A stretch of 64,000 nucleotides of DNA, from assembly GCF_020424085.1 (NCBI RefSeq), contig NZ_CP080203.1, forward strand, positions 620,001 through 684,000, in the 5' to 3' direction. Below are positions 1 to 8,347 of this stretch, in pieces. This stretch comes from Mycetocola spongiae (GTDB taxonomy: Bacteria > Actinomycetota > Actinomycetes > Actinomycetales > Microbacteriaceae). Both the position numbers and the translations under genes were made by a program. Positions within the stretch are counted from its first letter, which is position 1. Each line of letters starts with the position of its first letter. The notes below the pieces were generated by a model. The model saw only the letters and a list, made by a program, of their open reading frames with translations. It was not told the DNA's origin and searched no databases.

Positions 1-1
1 G

Positions 2-571
2 CGCCGCGTGCGCCTCTCCGAGCGGACGCTCGCCGAGCTGCGCGATCCGGTCACCGGGGCCGGGTTCGAGATCCCCACCCTGGAGGGCGTGCTGCGCGAG
101 TTCCCCGCGGCCCGGTTTAATATCGACGTTAAAGAAAATGCGGTGATCGCCCCGGCCGCGGCGGCGATTCGGGGTGCCGGGGCGGGCGATCGAGTGCTCA
201 TCACCTCGTTTAACGACCATCGTGCGCGCGCCGCCCGCGCCCTGCTCCCCGGGGTGGCCTCCTCCGCGAGCCAGTCGGGGGTGATCCGGCTGATCCTCGG
301 ATTGGCGCTGCACCTGCCGCGCATTGCCCGCTCGGGCCTGCGCGGCGTTCAGGCTGTGCAGCTGCCCGTAAAATTTGCCGGCATCCGGGTGCTCACGCCG
401 CGCCTGATCGAGCTCTGCCACGAGCACGGCGTGGAGGTGCATATTTGGACCGTGAATGACCCCTCCGAGATGGCACGCCTGCTGGCCATGGGTGTGGACG
501 GGCTGATCACCGATCGCGCCGACCTCGCGGCAGGAATTGTGCGCCAACGTGGGAAAAAATCCTCAAACTGA
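2..571 (+). CDS. Glycerophosphodiester phosphodiesterase, C-terminal part (cut by window edge)
   Basis: The reading frame is open from the first bases of the window, so the true start lies upstream and about 189 residues of the C-terminal part are visible. The segment NIDVKENAVIAP matches the second half of a GDPD TIM barrel (the D-x-K strand), and the end VHIWTVNDPSEMARLLAMGV followed by DGLITDRAD is the typical terminal strand pair of the family. The enzyme would hydrolyse glycerophosphodiesters to glycerol-3-phosphate and an alcohol. The N-terminal catalytic residues cannot be seen here. A GTG at position 8 is in frame but would leave a truncated barrel, so I do not take it as the start. 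The next gene, rbpA, follows on the same strand after about 90 bases and probably has its own promoter. Confidence 0.85.
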   Translation, partial: RRVRLSERTLAELRDPVTGAGFEIPTLEGVLREFPAARFNIDVKENAVIAPAAAAIRGAGAGDRVLITSFNDHRARAARALLPGVASSASQSGVIRLILGLALHLPRIARSGLRGVQAVQLPVKFAGIRVLTPRLIELCHEHGVEVHIWTVNDPSEMARLLAMGVDGLITDRADLAAGIVRQRGKKSSN

Positions 572-659
572 GTGTAAGGTGTGTGAAACCCGAGTAATTA
601 GGATGCTTCTTTCAGACTAAAGCGATATAACTGGCAAGCACGCGAGAGGAGACCACATA

Positions 660-1025
660 ATGGCAGATCGCAGTTTGCGCGGAATGCGCCTGGGCGCACA
701 AAGCCTTCAGAGTGAAGAGGGTGTCATTTTCTCGGACCGAGAAAAGCACATCTACCTATGCCCCAAATGCGGCCACGAAACCGGACTGGTTTTTGCGGCC
801 GATGCCGAAGCCCCCGATACCTGGGAATGCCGCAAATGCGGCGAGCAGGCGGTCCTGATGGTTGGCGCCGAGCCGATCACCCTGGACCCCAGCGAACAAA
901 AGCAGGTGCGCACCCACTGGGACATGCTCCTGGAACGCCGCAGCCGCGAGGAGCTTCAGGTGCTGCTCGATGAGCGCCTCAGCTATCTCCGCGAACGTCG
1001 CGGCCAGAAAAAGGTGGGCGCCTAG
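660..1025 (+). CDS. rbpA: RNA polymerase-binding protein RbpA
   Basis: This 121-residue protein has the length and order of actinobacterial RbpA: a basic N-terminal tail, a zinc-ribbon core with Cys34/Cys37 (CPKC) and Cys57/Cys60 (CRKC), and a helical C-terminal sigma-interaction domain rich in Arg and Glu (residues 85-115). In actinobacteria RbpA binds the beta subunit and group I/II sigma factors and stabilises the open promoter complex. Some RbpA orthologues lack one or more of the zinc cysteines; here all four are present. The start is supported by the ribosome-binding sequence AGAGGAG about 9 bases upstream. A strong hairpin terminator follows the stop codon, so the gene is probably a single transcription unit. 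Confidence 0.95.
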   Translation: MADRSLRGMRLGAQSLQSEEGVIFSDREKHIYLCPKCGHETGLVFAADAEAPDTWECRKCGEQAVLMVGAEPITLDPSEQKQVRTHWDMLLERRSREELQVLLDERLSYLRERRGQKKVGA

Positions 1026-1054
1026 GCTCCCACTCCCCCATCCCCGCAGTACGC

Positions 1055-1089
1055 GCCCGACCGGATATCCTCCGGCCGGGCGTTTTTTT
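1055..1089 (+). terminator. Rho-independent terminator after rbpA
   Basis: An 11-bp stem (1055-1065 with 1071-1081, one mismatch) encloses a short loop and is followed by seven T residues. It lies between the convergent rbpA and lnt genes and ends just before the lnt stop codon. Confidence 0.85.
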
Positions 1090-1092
1090 GCG

Positions 1093-2685
1093 CTAGCGGC
1101 GGGGGCGGCGACCCAGGCCCAGCATCAGGACCACTCCGGCCACCGCAAAAATAATGATGCCCGTGTTGAGGGCGGCGCCGAGCACCACCGCCGGGGTATT
1201 ACCCCGATGCAGCGGAACATTCTCGACCATATAGCCCGGCTCATAGGGCGCAATCTCGGCGAGCGTTGAGCCATCGGAGTTAATCATCTGGCTGGTGCCC
1301 ACGGTGGAGATATTCACGAGCGCACGCCCGGTCTCGATGGCCCGCAGCCGCGCAATCGCGAGCTGCTGCTGATTCTCCTCGGTACGACCAAAATCGGCGT
1401 TATTGGTCTGCGCCAGAATCACCTGGGCTCCGCGGGAGACAGCATCGCGCAGCAGGTTATCGTCCACGATATCGAAGCAGATGGAAATCGCCGCGATCGT
1501 GCCGTTGATATCAAAAATATTATCCACGGTGCCGGGGGTATAGTCGCGGCCGATCAGGTTGATCAGGTCGGGCGCAAACGGCGTCCAAAACTCGCGATCG
1601 GGAACATACTCGCCAAACGGGATCGGGCGGACCTTATCGTAATAGGTTTCCGGGCCGGTCTCGGGCATCCACAGAATCGAGGAGTTATAAAACTTACCCT
1701 CGCGTTCGGCAATCGTTCCCGTGATGATCGGGGCATTCAGCAGCGCCGTGAGATAGTTCAGCGCCCCCGAGGCCTCCGGATATTGCATCGGGTCCAGATC
1801 GGTGCCGTTTTCCGGCCAGACCACCATATCCACCGCATCGTTTTGCAGCGGCAGCGTGGCCTGGATCTGCGCGGACAGCACGTCCCCGGGGTCGCGCTCA
1901 TCAAAATAGCCGGCCTTGCCGTTGCCCTGCACCGCGGCGATGCGGCTGGTGCCCACCTGCTCCACGGCAAAAACCGGGACCGCGCCGAGCGCGGCCACCA
2001 GGAGCGCCGGAAGCAGGAGTCGGGCCGGGGTGGCCAGCACACCCGAGCGCAGCAGCGCCACCGCGGAGGCGGCAATCAGCGCGATGATAAAGCTTAGACC
2101 GCTCACGCCCAGCCAGCTGGCCAGCGCCGCAAACGGGCTCTCCGAATGCGCCAGTGCGAGCCGGCCCCAGGCGAATCCGCCATAGGGCCAGTTCCCCGCA
2201 ATATACTCTCGGGTGACCCAGAGTGCAGCGATGATGACCGGGAGCAGGAACTGCCCGGAACGGCCGGGCCAGGCGCGCGGCACGAGGCGATAGGCCACGG
2301 CAATCAGGCCACATCCCAGCGCAAAGAAGATCGCCTCCAGGGTGGAGAGTGCCAGCCAGGGAATCGGGCCCAGATAGAGCGCCGTCCAGGCCACATGGGA
2401 CAGATAAAAGCCGAGGCCCGCGAGCATCCCGAGGCCGGTTCCGGCCCAGAAGCCGCGGCCCTGGATCGCCCAGAGGATCATGCCCATGCCCAGGAAGCTC
2501 AGCGGCCAGAGGCCCAGCGCCGGGAAGGCTGCATTCAGTACCGGCCCCGAGCCCAGGGCCAGCAGCAGGGCCCAGAACGTGCCCGTGCTCGGGGCTGGAT
2601 CCCCCGGGAGCGGGCGCGGGCTCAGGCGCGAACGCCAGGGGCCGGAGCGGTCGAGCGATTGCCAGGAATCAAAACGGGTGCGCAT
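1093..2685 (-). CDS. lnt: Apolipoprotein N-acyltransferase
   Basis: A 530-residue integral membrane enzyme of the Lnt family, which N-acylates the lipobox cysteine of lipoproteins. The first roughly 240 residues are a run of hydrophobic helices; the second half is an extracytoplasmic carbon-nitrogen hydrolase (nitrilase-like) domain. The catalytic triad is visible: Glu in WPENGTDLDP, Lys in YYDKVRPIPFGEYVPD and Cys in ISICFDIVDD (the family normally has ICFE or ICYE; here it is ICFD). A last hydrophobic helix ends the protein. The ATG overlaps the stop of the upstream helicase by one base (TAATG), implying translational coupling. Lipoproteins that could be substrates are encoded nearby (the FKBP protein and the iron-binding protein). 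Confidence 0.92.
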   Translation of the reverse strand: MRTRFDSWQSLDRSGPWRSRLSPRPLPGDPAPSTGTFWALLLALGSGPVLNAAFPALGLWPLSFLGMGMILWAIQGRGFWAGTGLGMLAGLGFYLSHVAWTALYLGPIPWLALSTLEAIFFALGCGLIAVAYRLVPRAWPGRSGQFLLPVIIAALWVTREYIAGNWPYGGFAWGRLALAHSESPFAALASWLGVSGLSFIIALIAASAVALLRSGVLATPARLLLPALLVAALGAVPVFAVEQVGTSRIAAVQGNGKAGYFDERDPGDVLSAQIQATLPLQNDAVDMVVWPENGTDLDPMQYPEASGALNYLTALLNAPIITGTIAEREGKFYNSSILWMPETGPETYYDKVRPIPFGEYVPDREFWTPFAPDLINLIGRDYTPGTVDNIFDINGTIAAISICFDIVDDNLLRDAVSRGAQVILAQTNNADFGRTEENQQQLAIARLRAIETGRALVNISTVGTSQMINSDGSTLAEIAPYEPGYMVENVPLHRGNTPAVVLGAALNTGIIIFAVAGVVLMLGLGRRPRR

Positions 2686-5126
2686 TAGATTGAGCTATAG
2701 GCCACGATGCCGCGGCGAATCTGATCGAGGGCCTTGCGGGCATTACCGGCCACGGGCGCATCGGCGACCATCGAGAGCTGATCCAGCAGGTCGATGGTCT
2801 GCTTGCACCAGCGCACAAAGTCTCCCGCGGCCATATCGGCCTCGCGCAATACGTTATCCAGGTGCTCCCCGCGGGCCCAGTCAAACATCGCGCTGGCCAG
2901 GCCGGTGGCGAGGGGCTCGCTGCCGGGCAGGTGGTGGGCCTGTTCGGCATCGTCCAGCTGGGACCAGAGCGTCTCCGAGGCGCGCAGCGCATCTCGGAAC
3001 GCGCCGCCGGGCAGATAGCGCTCATCGGGGTTGCCGTTATCGCGGCGCGGCTCAAAGACCAGGCAGCTGGCCATCGCCGCAAGCGACTCGGGGTTCAGGG
3101 TGGTCCACAGGCCGCGGCGCAGCGCCTCGGCGATGAGCAGGTCGCGCTCACCATAGATGCGCTTAAGGATGATCCCGCTCTTGCTGAGGATCAGGGCGCC
3201 ATTGCTATCGCGCTCCAGATATTCGCGCTCCAGCAGCACGTCGGTGATGCGGTCAAATACCCGCGCCACCGCCCCCGTGCGCTCGCTGATCTGCCGGCTG
3301 AGCTGATCGGTGGAGCGCTTCAGCTTCCACCAGCGCTCGGCCCAGCGGGCGTGCTTTTCCCGATCGGGACAGTTATGACACGGGTGCTCGCGCATCTCCG
3401 CGCGCAGCTCGGTCAGGCGCTTCTGGCGCCGCTCGTGATTGGCACGGCTGGTGCGCTCATTGGATTTGCGTTCCAGATCGGTCAGCTCGCGGCGCACGCG
3501 CGCATAGGCCGCAAAATCGCCCAGGTGGCACTGCATCGACGCGGCATAGCCGGCCAGGGAGGCCTTCTGCTCCTCCACCTTGCGGGCCAGGCCCACCACG
3601 TCGCGGTCGGCCTGGAACTGCGCAAACGAGGACTCCAGGATGGTGCGGGCGCGGCCCCGACCGAATTGATCGATCAGGTTCACGGCCATGTTATAGGTGG
3701 GGCGGAAGCTCGATTTCAGCGGATAGGTGCGCTTGGACGCGAGCGAGGCCACGGCCTCCGCGTTCAGTTCCTCGCGCCAATGGATGACCGCATGGCCCTC
3801 CACATCGATCCCGCGGCGGCCGGCCCGCCCGGTGAGCTGGGTATACTCCCCCGGCGTGATCGGCACGCGGGCCTCGCCGTTAAATTTTTCCAGCTTTTCC
3901 AGGACCACCGTGCGCGCGGGCATATTAATCCCCAGCGCGAGGGTTTCCGTGGCAAAAACCACCTTCACCAGCTTGCGGCGGAACAGCTCCTCCACCACCT
4001 CTTTAAAGGCGGGCAGCAGGCCGGCGTGATGGGCGGCCACGCCGCGCTCCAGGCCATCGCGCCACTCCCAATAACCGAGGACCGCGAGGTCCTCCTCGAG
4101 CAGGGTGCGGCAGCGTTCGTCCACAAACTCGCGGATCTCCCGCCGTTCCTCGTGGGTGGTGAGGCGCACGCCCGAACGCAGGACCTGGCGCACGGCCTGA
4201 TCGCAGCCCACGCGGCTGAAGATAAAAAAGATCGCGGGCAGCAGATCGGACTCGCCGAGCAGATCCACAAGCCCCGCACGGTCGAGGTTACCGTGACCCG
4301 GCAGGCTGCGGCGATTATATTTTTCGTATTCGCGCTGGCGGCGGCTCTTATGCCCGCCCGAGTTTCCCTGCACCAGGCGGATAAACTCGGGGTTCACGGT
4401 GCGGGTATCCCCGCGATATTCGGTCTGGAACATCTCGATCAACTTGCCGCGCACCAGCACGTGCTGATCCAGGGGAACCGGGCGCTCCTCGGAGACAATC
4501 ACCTCGGTATTGCCCCGCACAGCCTGCAGCCAGTCACCAAACTCCTCGGCGTTGGATACCGTGGCGCTCAGGGCGATCAGCCGCACCGAGCGCGGAAGGT
4601 GGATGATGACCTCCTCCCAGACGGCGCCGCGGAACCGATCGGCAAGATAGTGCACCTCGTCCATGACCACATAGGCCAGGTGATCCAGGAGGCCCGAACC
4701 GGCATAAAGCATATTGCGCAGGACCTCGGTGGTCATCACCACGATCCGGGCGCCCGAGTTGATATTGCTATCCCCGGTCAGCAGCCCGACCTGATCGGCC
4801 CCGTATTCGGCCACCAGCTCGTTATATTTCTGATTGCTCAGCGCCTTCATTGGCGCCGTATAAAACACCTTCGCGGCGGGGCCCTGCATCGCCGCATAGA
4901 TCGCAAACTCCGCGATGATCGTTTTGCCGGCCCCCGTGGGTGCCGCGACCAGCACGCTATTTCCGGCCTCCACGCTTGCGGCCGCGGCCAGCTGGAAGGG
5001 ATCTAGCGCAAATTTTTGCCTCTCCACAAACGCGGTGACCAGTGGCGTCTTGGCCTTATGCGCGGCGAATCTCTCGGCGGCGGAGGGCGGGGCGGCTTCG
5101 GGCGTGGTTTGGGGAGAGCTACTCAC
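2685..5126 (-). CDS. helY: DExH-box helicase, HelY/Ski2-like
   Basis: An 813-residue superfamily 2 helicase of the Ski2/Mtr4-like actinobacterial HelY type. The Walker A motif APTGAGKT is at residues 62-69, the DEVH box at 156-159, the SAT motif is in LIALSATVSN, and motif VI is QLTGRAGRRGID. A Ski2-specific insertion has a cysteine pair (CHNCPDREKH), and the C-terminal 150 residues are a DSHCT-like helical domain. It is expected to act as an ATP-dependent RNA/DNA unwinding enzyme; a precise cellular role is not established. The GTG start overlaps the tatC stop (GTGA) and the stop overlaps lnt, so tatA-tatC-helY-lnt reads as one operon, as in mycobacteria for tatA-tatC-helY. Confidence 0.93.
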   Translation of the reverse strand: MSSSPQTTPEAAPPSAAERFAAHKAKTPLVTAFVERQKFALDPFQLAAAASVEAGNSVLVAAPTGAGKTIIAEFAIYAAMQGPAAKVFYTAPMKALSNQKYNELVAEYGADQVGLLTGDSNINSGARIVVMTTEVLRNMLYAGSGLLDHLAYVVMDEVHYLADRFRGAVWEEVIIHLPRSVRLIALSATVSNAEEFGDWLQAVRGNTEVIVSEERPVPLDQHVLVRGKLIEMFQTEYRGDTRTVNPEFIRLVQGNSGGHKSRRQREYEKYNRRSLPGHGNLDRAGLVDLLGESDLLPAIFFIFSRVGCDQAVRQVLRSGVRLTTHEERREIREFVDERCRTLLEEDLAVLGYWEWRDGLERGVAAHHAGLLPAFKEVVEELFRRKLVKVVFATETLALGINMPARTVVLEKLEKFNGEARVPITPGEYTQLTGRAGRRGIDVEGHAVIHWREELNAEAVASLASKRTYPLKSSFRPTYNMAVNLIDQFGRGRARTILESSFAQFQADRDVVGLARKVEEQKASLAGYAASMQCHLGDFAAYARVRRELTDLERKSNERTSRANHERRQKRLTELRAEMREHPCHNCPDREKHARWAERWWKLKRSTDQLSRQISERTGAVARVFDRITDVLLEREYLERDSNGALILSKSGIILKRIYGERDLLIAEALRRGLWTTLNPESLAAMASCLVFEPRRDNGNPDERYLPGGAFRDALRASETLWSQLDDAEQAHHLPGSEPLATGLASAMFDWARGEHLDNVLREADMAAGDFVRWCKQTIDLLDQLSMVADAPVAGNARKALDQIRRGIVAYSSI

Positions 5127-5917
5127 TGGGAGGATTCCGTTTCGAATTCGCGCTGGAGGCGTTTAGCCACCCGACGATCGTGCACCCAGGCGATTGCCCA
5201 GGCGGCAAAGTAGAGGACCACCATCGGTGCCGCAAGAATAAACATCGAGACGACATCGGCGGCGGGGGTGGCCATGGCACAGAACAGCGTGATGCCCAGG
5301 ATGGCCCAGCGCCAGCCGCCGATGATTCCGCGGGCACTGAGCACACCCACAAAATTCAGCAGCACCAGCAGCACCGGCAGCACAAACGCGATACCCACCG
5401 CGAGGATGAGCTTCAGGACAAAGTCGTAATAATAGCCCGCCTGATAAATATTGGCCGCCCCCTCGGGGGTGAACCAGGCCATGACCTCGATGATGCGGGG
5501 GAAAACCCACCAGCCCGCAAAACAGCCCGCAAGAAACAGCGGGATAGCGGCGCCGAGGAAACCCAGCGCATAGCCGATCTCCTTGCGGGTCAGGGCGGGC
5601 ATAAAATAGGCCCAGATCTGGTAGAGCCATACCGGCGAGGAGATCACGGTGCCCAGCGTGAGGGCGACCTTCATCCGCAGATCAAACGGGGAGGTGACCG
5701 TATCGAAGTTCAGGAGGGCCTTGCCACTTTCCTGCGCGAGCTCCTGAATGGGCCGCGAAATCTCCACGATGGCCATACCGGAAAAATAAAAACCGATACC
5801 CATGCCCACCACGATGGCGAGGGCACTGATAAACAGGCGCTTTCGAAGTTCGACCAGATGCTGACCGAGGGACATCCGCCCCTCGCGGTTCTTGGTCGGC
5901 GCAGAACCGACGGCCAC
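5123..5917 (-). CDS. tatC: Twin-arginine translocase subunit TatC
   Basis: TatC, 264 residues, with six predicted membrane helices. It is the receptor for twin-arginine signal peptides in the Tat export complex. Family hallmarks are the N-terminal LGQHLVELRKRLF segment, the FMPALTRKEI loop (the conserved F-x-P-x-L region) and Glu/Pro-rich first periplasmic loop features. I keep the GTG at 5917, which gives an N-terminal NREGRMSLGQHL extension typical of actinobacterial homologues; an internal ATG at 5875 preceded by GAGGGG is a possible alternative start. The gene begins three bases after the tatA stop and overlaps helY, so it is co-transcribed with both. Confidence 0.95.
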   Translation of the reverse strand: MAVGSAPTKNREGRMSLGQHLVELRKRLFISALAIVVGMGIGFYFSGMAIVEISRPIQELAQESGKALLNFDTVTSPFDLRMKVALTLGTVISSPVWLYQIWAYFMPALTRKEIGYALGFLGAAIPLFLAGCFAGWWVFPRIIEVMAWFTPEGAANIYQAGYYYDFVLKLILAVGIAFVLPVLLVLLNFVGVLSARGIIGGWRWAILGITLFCAMATPAADVVSMFILAAPMVVLYFAAWAIAWVHDRRVAKRLQREFETESSQ

Positions 5918-5920
5918 GAA

Positions 5921-6151
5921 CTAGTTCTTGTGGGAGGAGTCGCTGTCGAGAGTGGAGTTACCGGCACTCTCGGCGGGCGCATCCGAGGTGTTGTCACCCT
6001 CGGACTTCTTGCCGGAACGAATCTCGGACTTGAAGATATTCATCGACTGGCCGAGGCTGCGGGCCAGACCGGGAAGCTTGGGTCCACCCCAGATCAGCAG
6101 GATGATGAAGAGGACTACCGGAAGGTGCCATCCACTCAGGATGTTTTGCAT
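5921..6151 (-). CDS. tatA: Sec-independent protein translocase subunit TatA
   Basis: A 76-residue protein with a short N-terminal segment, one membrane helix (about residues 10-24), the Gly-Pro hinge in WGGPKLPGLARSLG, an amphipathic helix and a polar acidic tail; this is the TatA layout. It forms the protein-conducting oligomer of the Tat system with TatC. The long open frame extends further upstream, but I place the start at the ATG of MQNILSG because AAAGGA lies six bases before it, which is the correct spacing, and the homologues begin there. No tatB is visible, as is usual in actinobacteria where TatB is encoded elsewhere. Confidence 0.93.
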   Translation of the reverse strand: MQNILSGWHLPVVLFIILLIWGGPKLPGLARSLGQSMNIFKSEIRSGKKSEGDNTSDAPAESAGNSTLDSDSSHKN

Positions 6152-6191
6152 GATCATTCCTTTTATTGTCTGACGGGGTCTGCCCGCAAGT

Positions 6192-7196
6192 CTATCGTGA
6201 ATCCTCGGGACGCGCCGTATCCCCATAGCGGGCGAGTGCCTCGCGGGCCCAGGCCGCCACCTCGCGCCGGGCCGAGCCCGGATCGGTGACCTCGGCGAGT
6301 CCGCTGAGCCCCGCGATGACCCGTTTAAAGCCGTGCACATGCCCCAGCCGGAGGTTTACGCGAGCGCGCCCGCCCTCGTCGTGGATCTTCGACTCGGCGG
6401 TGAAAAACTCCGCGATCATCGGCAGGGCCGCATGATCGATATTCACCGAGACCGTGAGATCGGTCTCGGAGGGATGGAAAAAGGCCTCGGGGATGCTGAG
6501 ATCGGATTCCGCATGGCGGGCCGTGGCCTCGCCCACCACCACGGAGGCCATGCGATCCAGGCGGAATGTGCGCACGGCCTGACGCAGATGGCACCAGCCG
6601 CGCAGGTACCAGTCTTGGTCGAGGGACTCCACGCGCAGCGGGTCCACCGTGCGATGCTGGCGGCCGCCATCCGAGCTGAGATAGTCAAATTCCAGCTCGC
6701 GGCGCTCGCTCAGCGCGCGACGCACCGGCTCGAGGGCGGCGGTGGCGGGTGAGGCACTCACGGCCACCTGCGCGGGGTTCCCGGAGGAGCCCGCGGTGAG
6801 CTTGGCCATGAGGGAATCGATCACCTCATCGCCGCCGTCCCCGGGCAGCGCCGAGAGATACTGCAGGCCGGCGATCAGGGCCGCGGCCTCGCGCGCGGAA
6901 AAACGCGGCGAATCGTCCAGCACCACGAGGTGGGTCAGGACGATCTGATCGCGCTGCTCCAGTAGATCCCAGTCGATATCGAAGAGGTCCTCATGCTGAT
7001 AGCTGCTGGTCTCGCCGGGCACACCCGAGACGGCGATCAGCCGTACCGACTCGCGAACGAGGGTCTCCGAGACACCAAAATGTGCCGCGGCGTCCGAAAC
7101 CGAGACCTGCTCATGCTCGATCAGATACGGCACCAGGGACAGCAAAAAGGCGAGGCGGTCGCGGCCCTGAATGGCCGGGGTGCTGGGCTCGCTCAT
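6192..7196 (-). CDS. pafC: WYL-domain transcriptional regulator PafC
   Basis: A 334-residue protein with an N-terminal winged helix-turn-helix (SVSDAAAHFGVSETLVRES) and a WYL domain around residues 155-235, with the signature DQDWYLRGWC and RTFRLDRM. In mycobacteria PafB and PafC act together as the PafBC activator of the LexA/RecA-independent DNA-damage response; WYL domains are thought to sense nucleic-acid ligands. Its ATG overlaps the pafB stop (ATGA) so the two subunits are translationally coupled. Downstream is tatA after about 40 bases. The position between pafB and tatA is the same as in Mycobacterium. No pafA or pup gene accompanies it here. Confidence 0.92.
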   Translation of the reverse strand: MSEPSTPAIQGRDRLAFLLSLVPYLIEHEQVSVSDAAAHFGVSETLVRESVRLIAVSGVPGETSSYQHEDLFDIDWDLLEQRDQIVLTHLVVLDDSPRFSAREAAALIAGLQYLSALPGDGGDEVIDSLMAKLTAGSSGNPAQVAVSASPATAALEPVRRALSERRELEFDYLSSDGGRQHRTVDPLRVESLDQDWYLRGWCHLRQAVRTFRLDRMASVVVGEATARHAESDLSIPEAFFHPSETDLTVSVNIDHAALPMIAEFFTAESKIHDEGGRARVNLRLGHVHGFKRVIAGLSGLAEVTDPGSARREVAAWAREALARYGDTARPEDSR

Positions 7197-8206
7197 GCGG
7201 GGCTTCCTTCCGTGCCGTGATCGGCGAGGGTGCGGGTGAGGCGGGAGATCACGGCGGAGCGCAGGGACTCGGGCTCCCTCACCAAAACCTCCGGGCCAAA
7301 ACCGGCGAGTTCATCGGCGAAAATATTGGGGTCGGTATAGTGCACCCGGTAGGTGGTGGCCTCAACGACCTCCGCACGCACGCGCAGGCGGCGCGCGGCC
7401 TCGCTTCCGGGCAGCACGTCTAGCACCGCCACCTGGGCGGCATAGAGCTCGCGCAGGGCGGCCAGGGCGGCCTCGGCGCGACCCGTGGGATCCTCGGGGA
7501 AGGAGCGCCGGGTGGCGGAGACCGTGCCGATGATGCGGGAGAGCAAATAGGTACGCGGGCCCCCGGCATCACGGTCATTCCCGTGCACATGCCAGCGCCC
7601 CTCGTGCTGCACCAGCGCCAGCGGGGCCACCGTGCGGGTGCGCGGCGCGGCATCGCCGGGCTTGAGGTAGTCAAACGTGACCTCCACGCGCTTTTCCATG
7701 GCCGCACTGAGGGGGCCAAAGGCGTTTTCGCGGGTGCGCAGGCGCGGGGCATAGCCGATCAGCGGATCGGTGGAATCGATACCCAGCGAGCGGAGCTTAT
7801 GCAGCGCCCGCTGCGACTCCCCCGAGAGCGAGCCCTCGCGCCATACGGTGGAGGCCAGGGAGAGCATGGTGATCTCCGCCGGGGAGAACGTGATCTCGGC
7901 GGGCAGATCGTATTCACCCTTGGGAATGCGATAGCGCAGCAGCTGATTATTGCCGGCCTCCCCCGGGGTCTCGACCGTTTCCAGGGGGATGCCCAGCTCG
8001 CGGATATCGTCCTTATCGCGCTCGAACTGGCGTTCGAGGCTGGTGTTATCGCCGCCGCGATTAAAGCGCTGGCGATAGCCCTGCACACTCGAGAGCACCT
8101 CGGATTTGGTGAGGCCCTGCTCGCTGGCGAGGAGCGCCAGGACCAGGCTAAACAGGCGCTCCTCTACGGGAACGCGGGCAGGCGCGGGAGGCTTTGATTC
8201 GAACAC
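7193..8206 (-). CDS. pafB: WYL-domain transcriptional regulator PafB
   Basis: A 337-residue partner of PafC. The N-terminus (residues 10-60) has the winged-helix fold ERLFSLVLALLASEQGLTK, and the WYL domain includes EGRWHVHGND and TYLLSRI; here the W-Y-L triplet is W-H-V, a variation seen in this subfamily. It starts with GTG. The gene order pafB-pafC with a four-base overlap supports formation of a heteromeric regulator of DNA-damage genes. Upstream lies a 141-base gap that holds a striking ATTCGAAT palindrome (8318-8337), and the first codons of pafB themselves contain a further ATTCGAA (8197-8203). Confidence 0.92.
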   Translation of the reverse strand: MFESKPPAPARVPVEERLFSLVLALLASEQGLTKSEVLSSVQGYRQRFNRGGDNTSLERQFERDKDDIRELGIPLETVETPGEAGNNQLLRYRIPKGEYDLPAEITFSPAEITMLSLASTVWREGSLSGESQRALHKLRSLGIDSTDPLIGYAPRLRTRENAFGPLSAAMEKRVEVTFDYLKPGDAAPRTRTVAPLALVQHEGRWHVHGNDRDAGGPRTYLLSRIIGTVSATRRSFPEDPTGRAEAALAALRELYAAQVAVLDVLPGSEAARRLRVRAEVVEATTYRVHYTDPNIFADELAGFGPEVLVREPESLRSAVISRLTRTLADHGTEGSPA

Positions 8207-8317
8207 AGTTTCAGTGTACCCGGTTGCGGGCGGCGGAGGGGAGAGCCGCGACGCAAAGAAAATGCGCGCCGCCCCCGAATTTTCGGGAACGACGCGCAGT
8301 TTCGGGCGGGCGGCGGT

Positions 8318-8337
8318 ATTCGAATAAATATTCGAAT
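8318..8337. promoter_or_regulatory. Perfect ATTCGAAT inverted pair upstream of pafB, possible operator
   Basis: Two copies of the self-complementary octamer ATTCGAAT are separated by AAAT, giving a perfectly symmetric arrangement apart from the central spacer. The core CGAATAAATATTCG has the length and half-site spacing of the Gram-positive LexA box (CGAAC-N4-GTTCG) with one symmetric mismatch in each half. It lies 111 bases upstream of pafB and 11 bases downstream of the FKBP gene stop. It is AT-rich in a GC-rich context and has no T-run, so it is unlikely to be a terminator. Function is inferred only. Confidence 0.45.
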
Positions 8338-8347
8338 GCCGTGCTGC

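Noticed and set aside
2862-5006. A 714-residue plus-strand open frame opposite helY
   Set aside because: It is an antisense shadow in GC-rich DNA with His/Gln/Gly-rich, low-complexity translation; the minus strand carries an unmistakable helicase.
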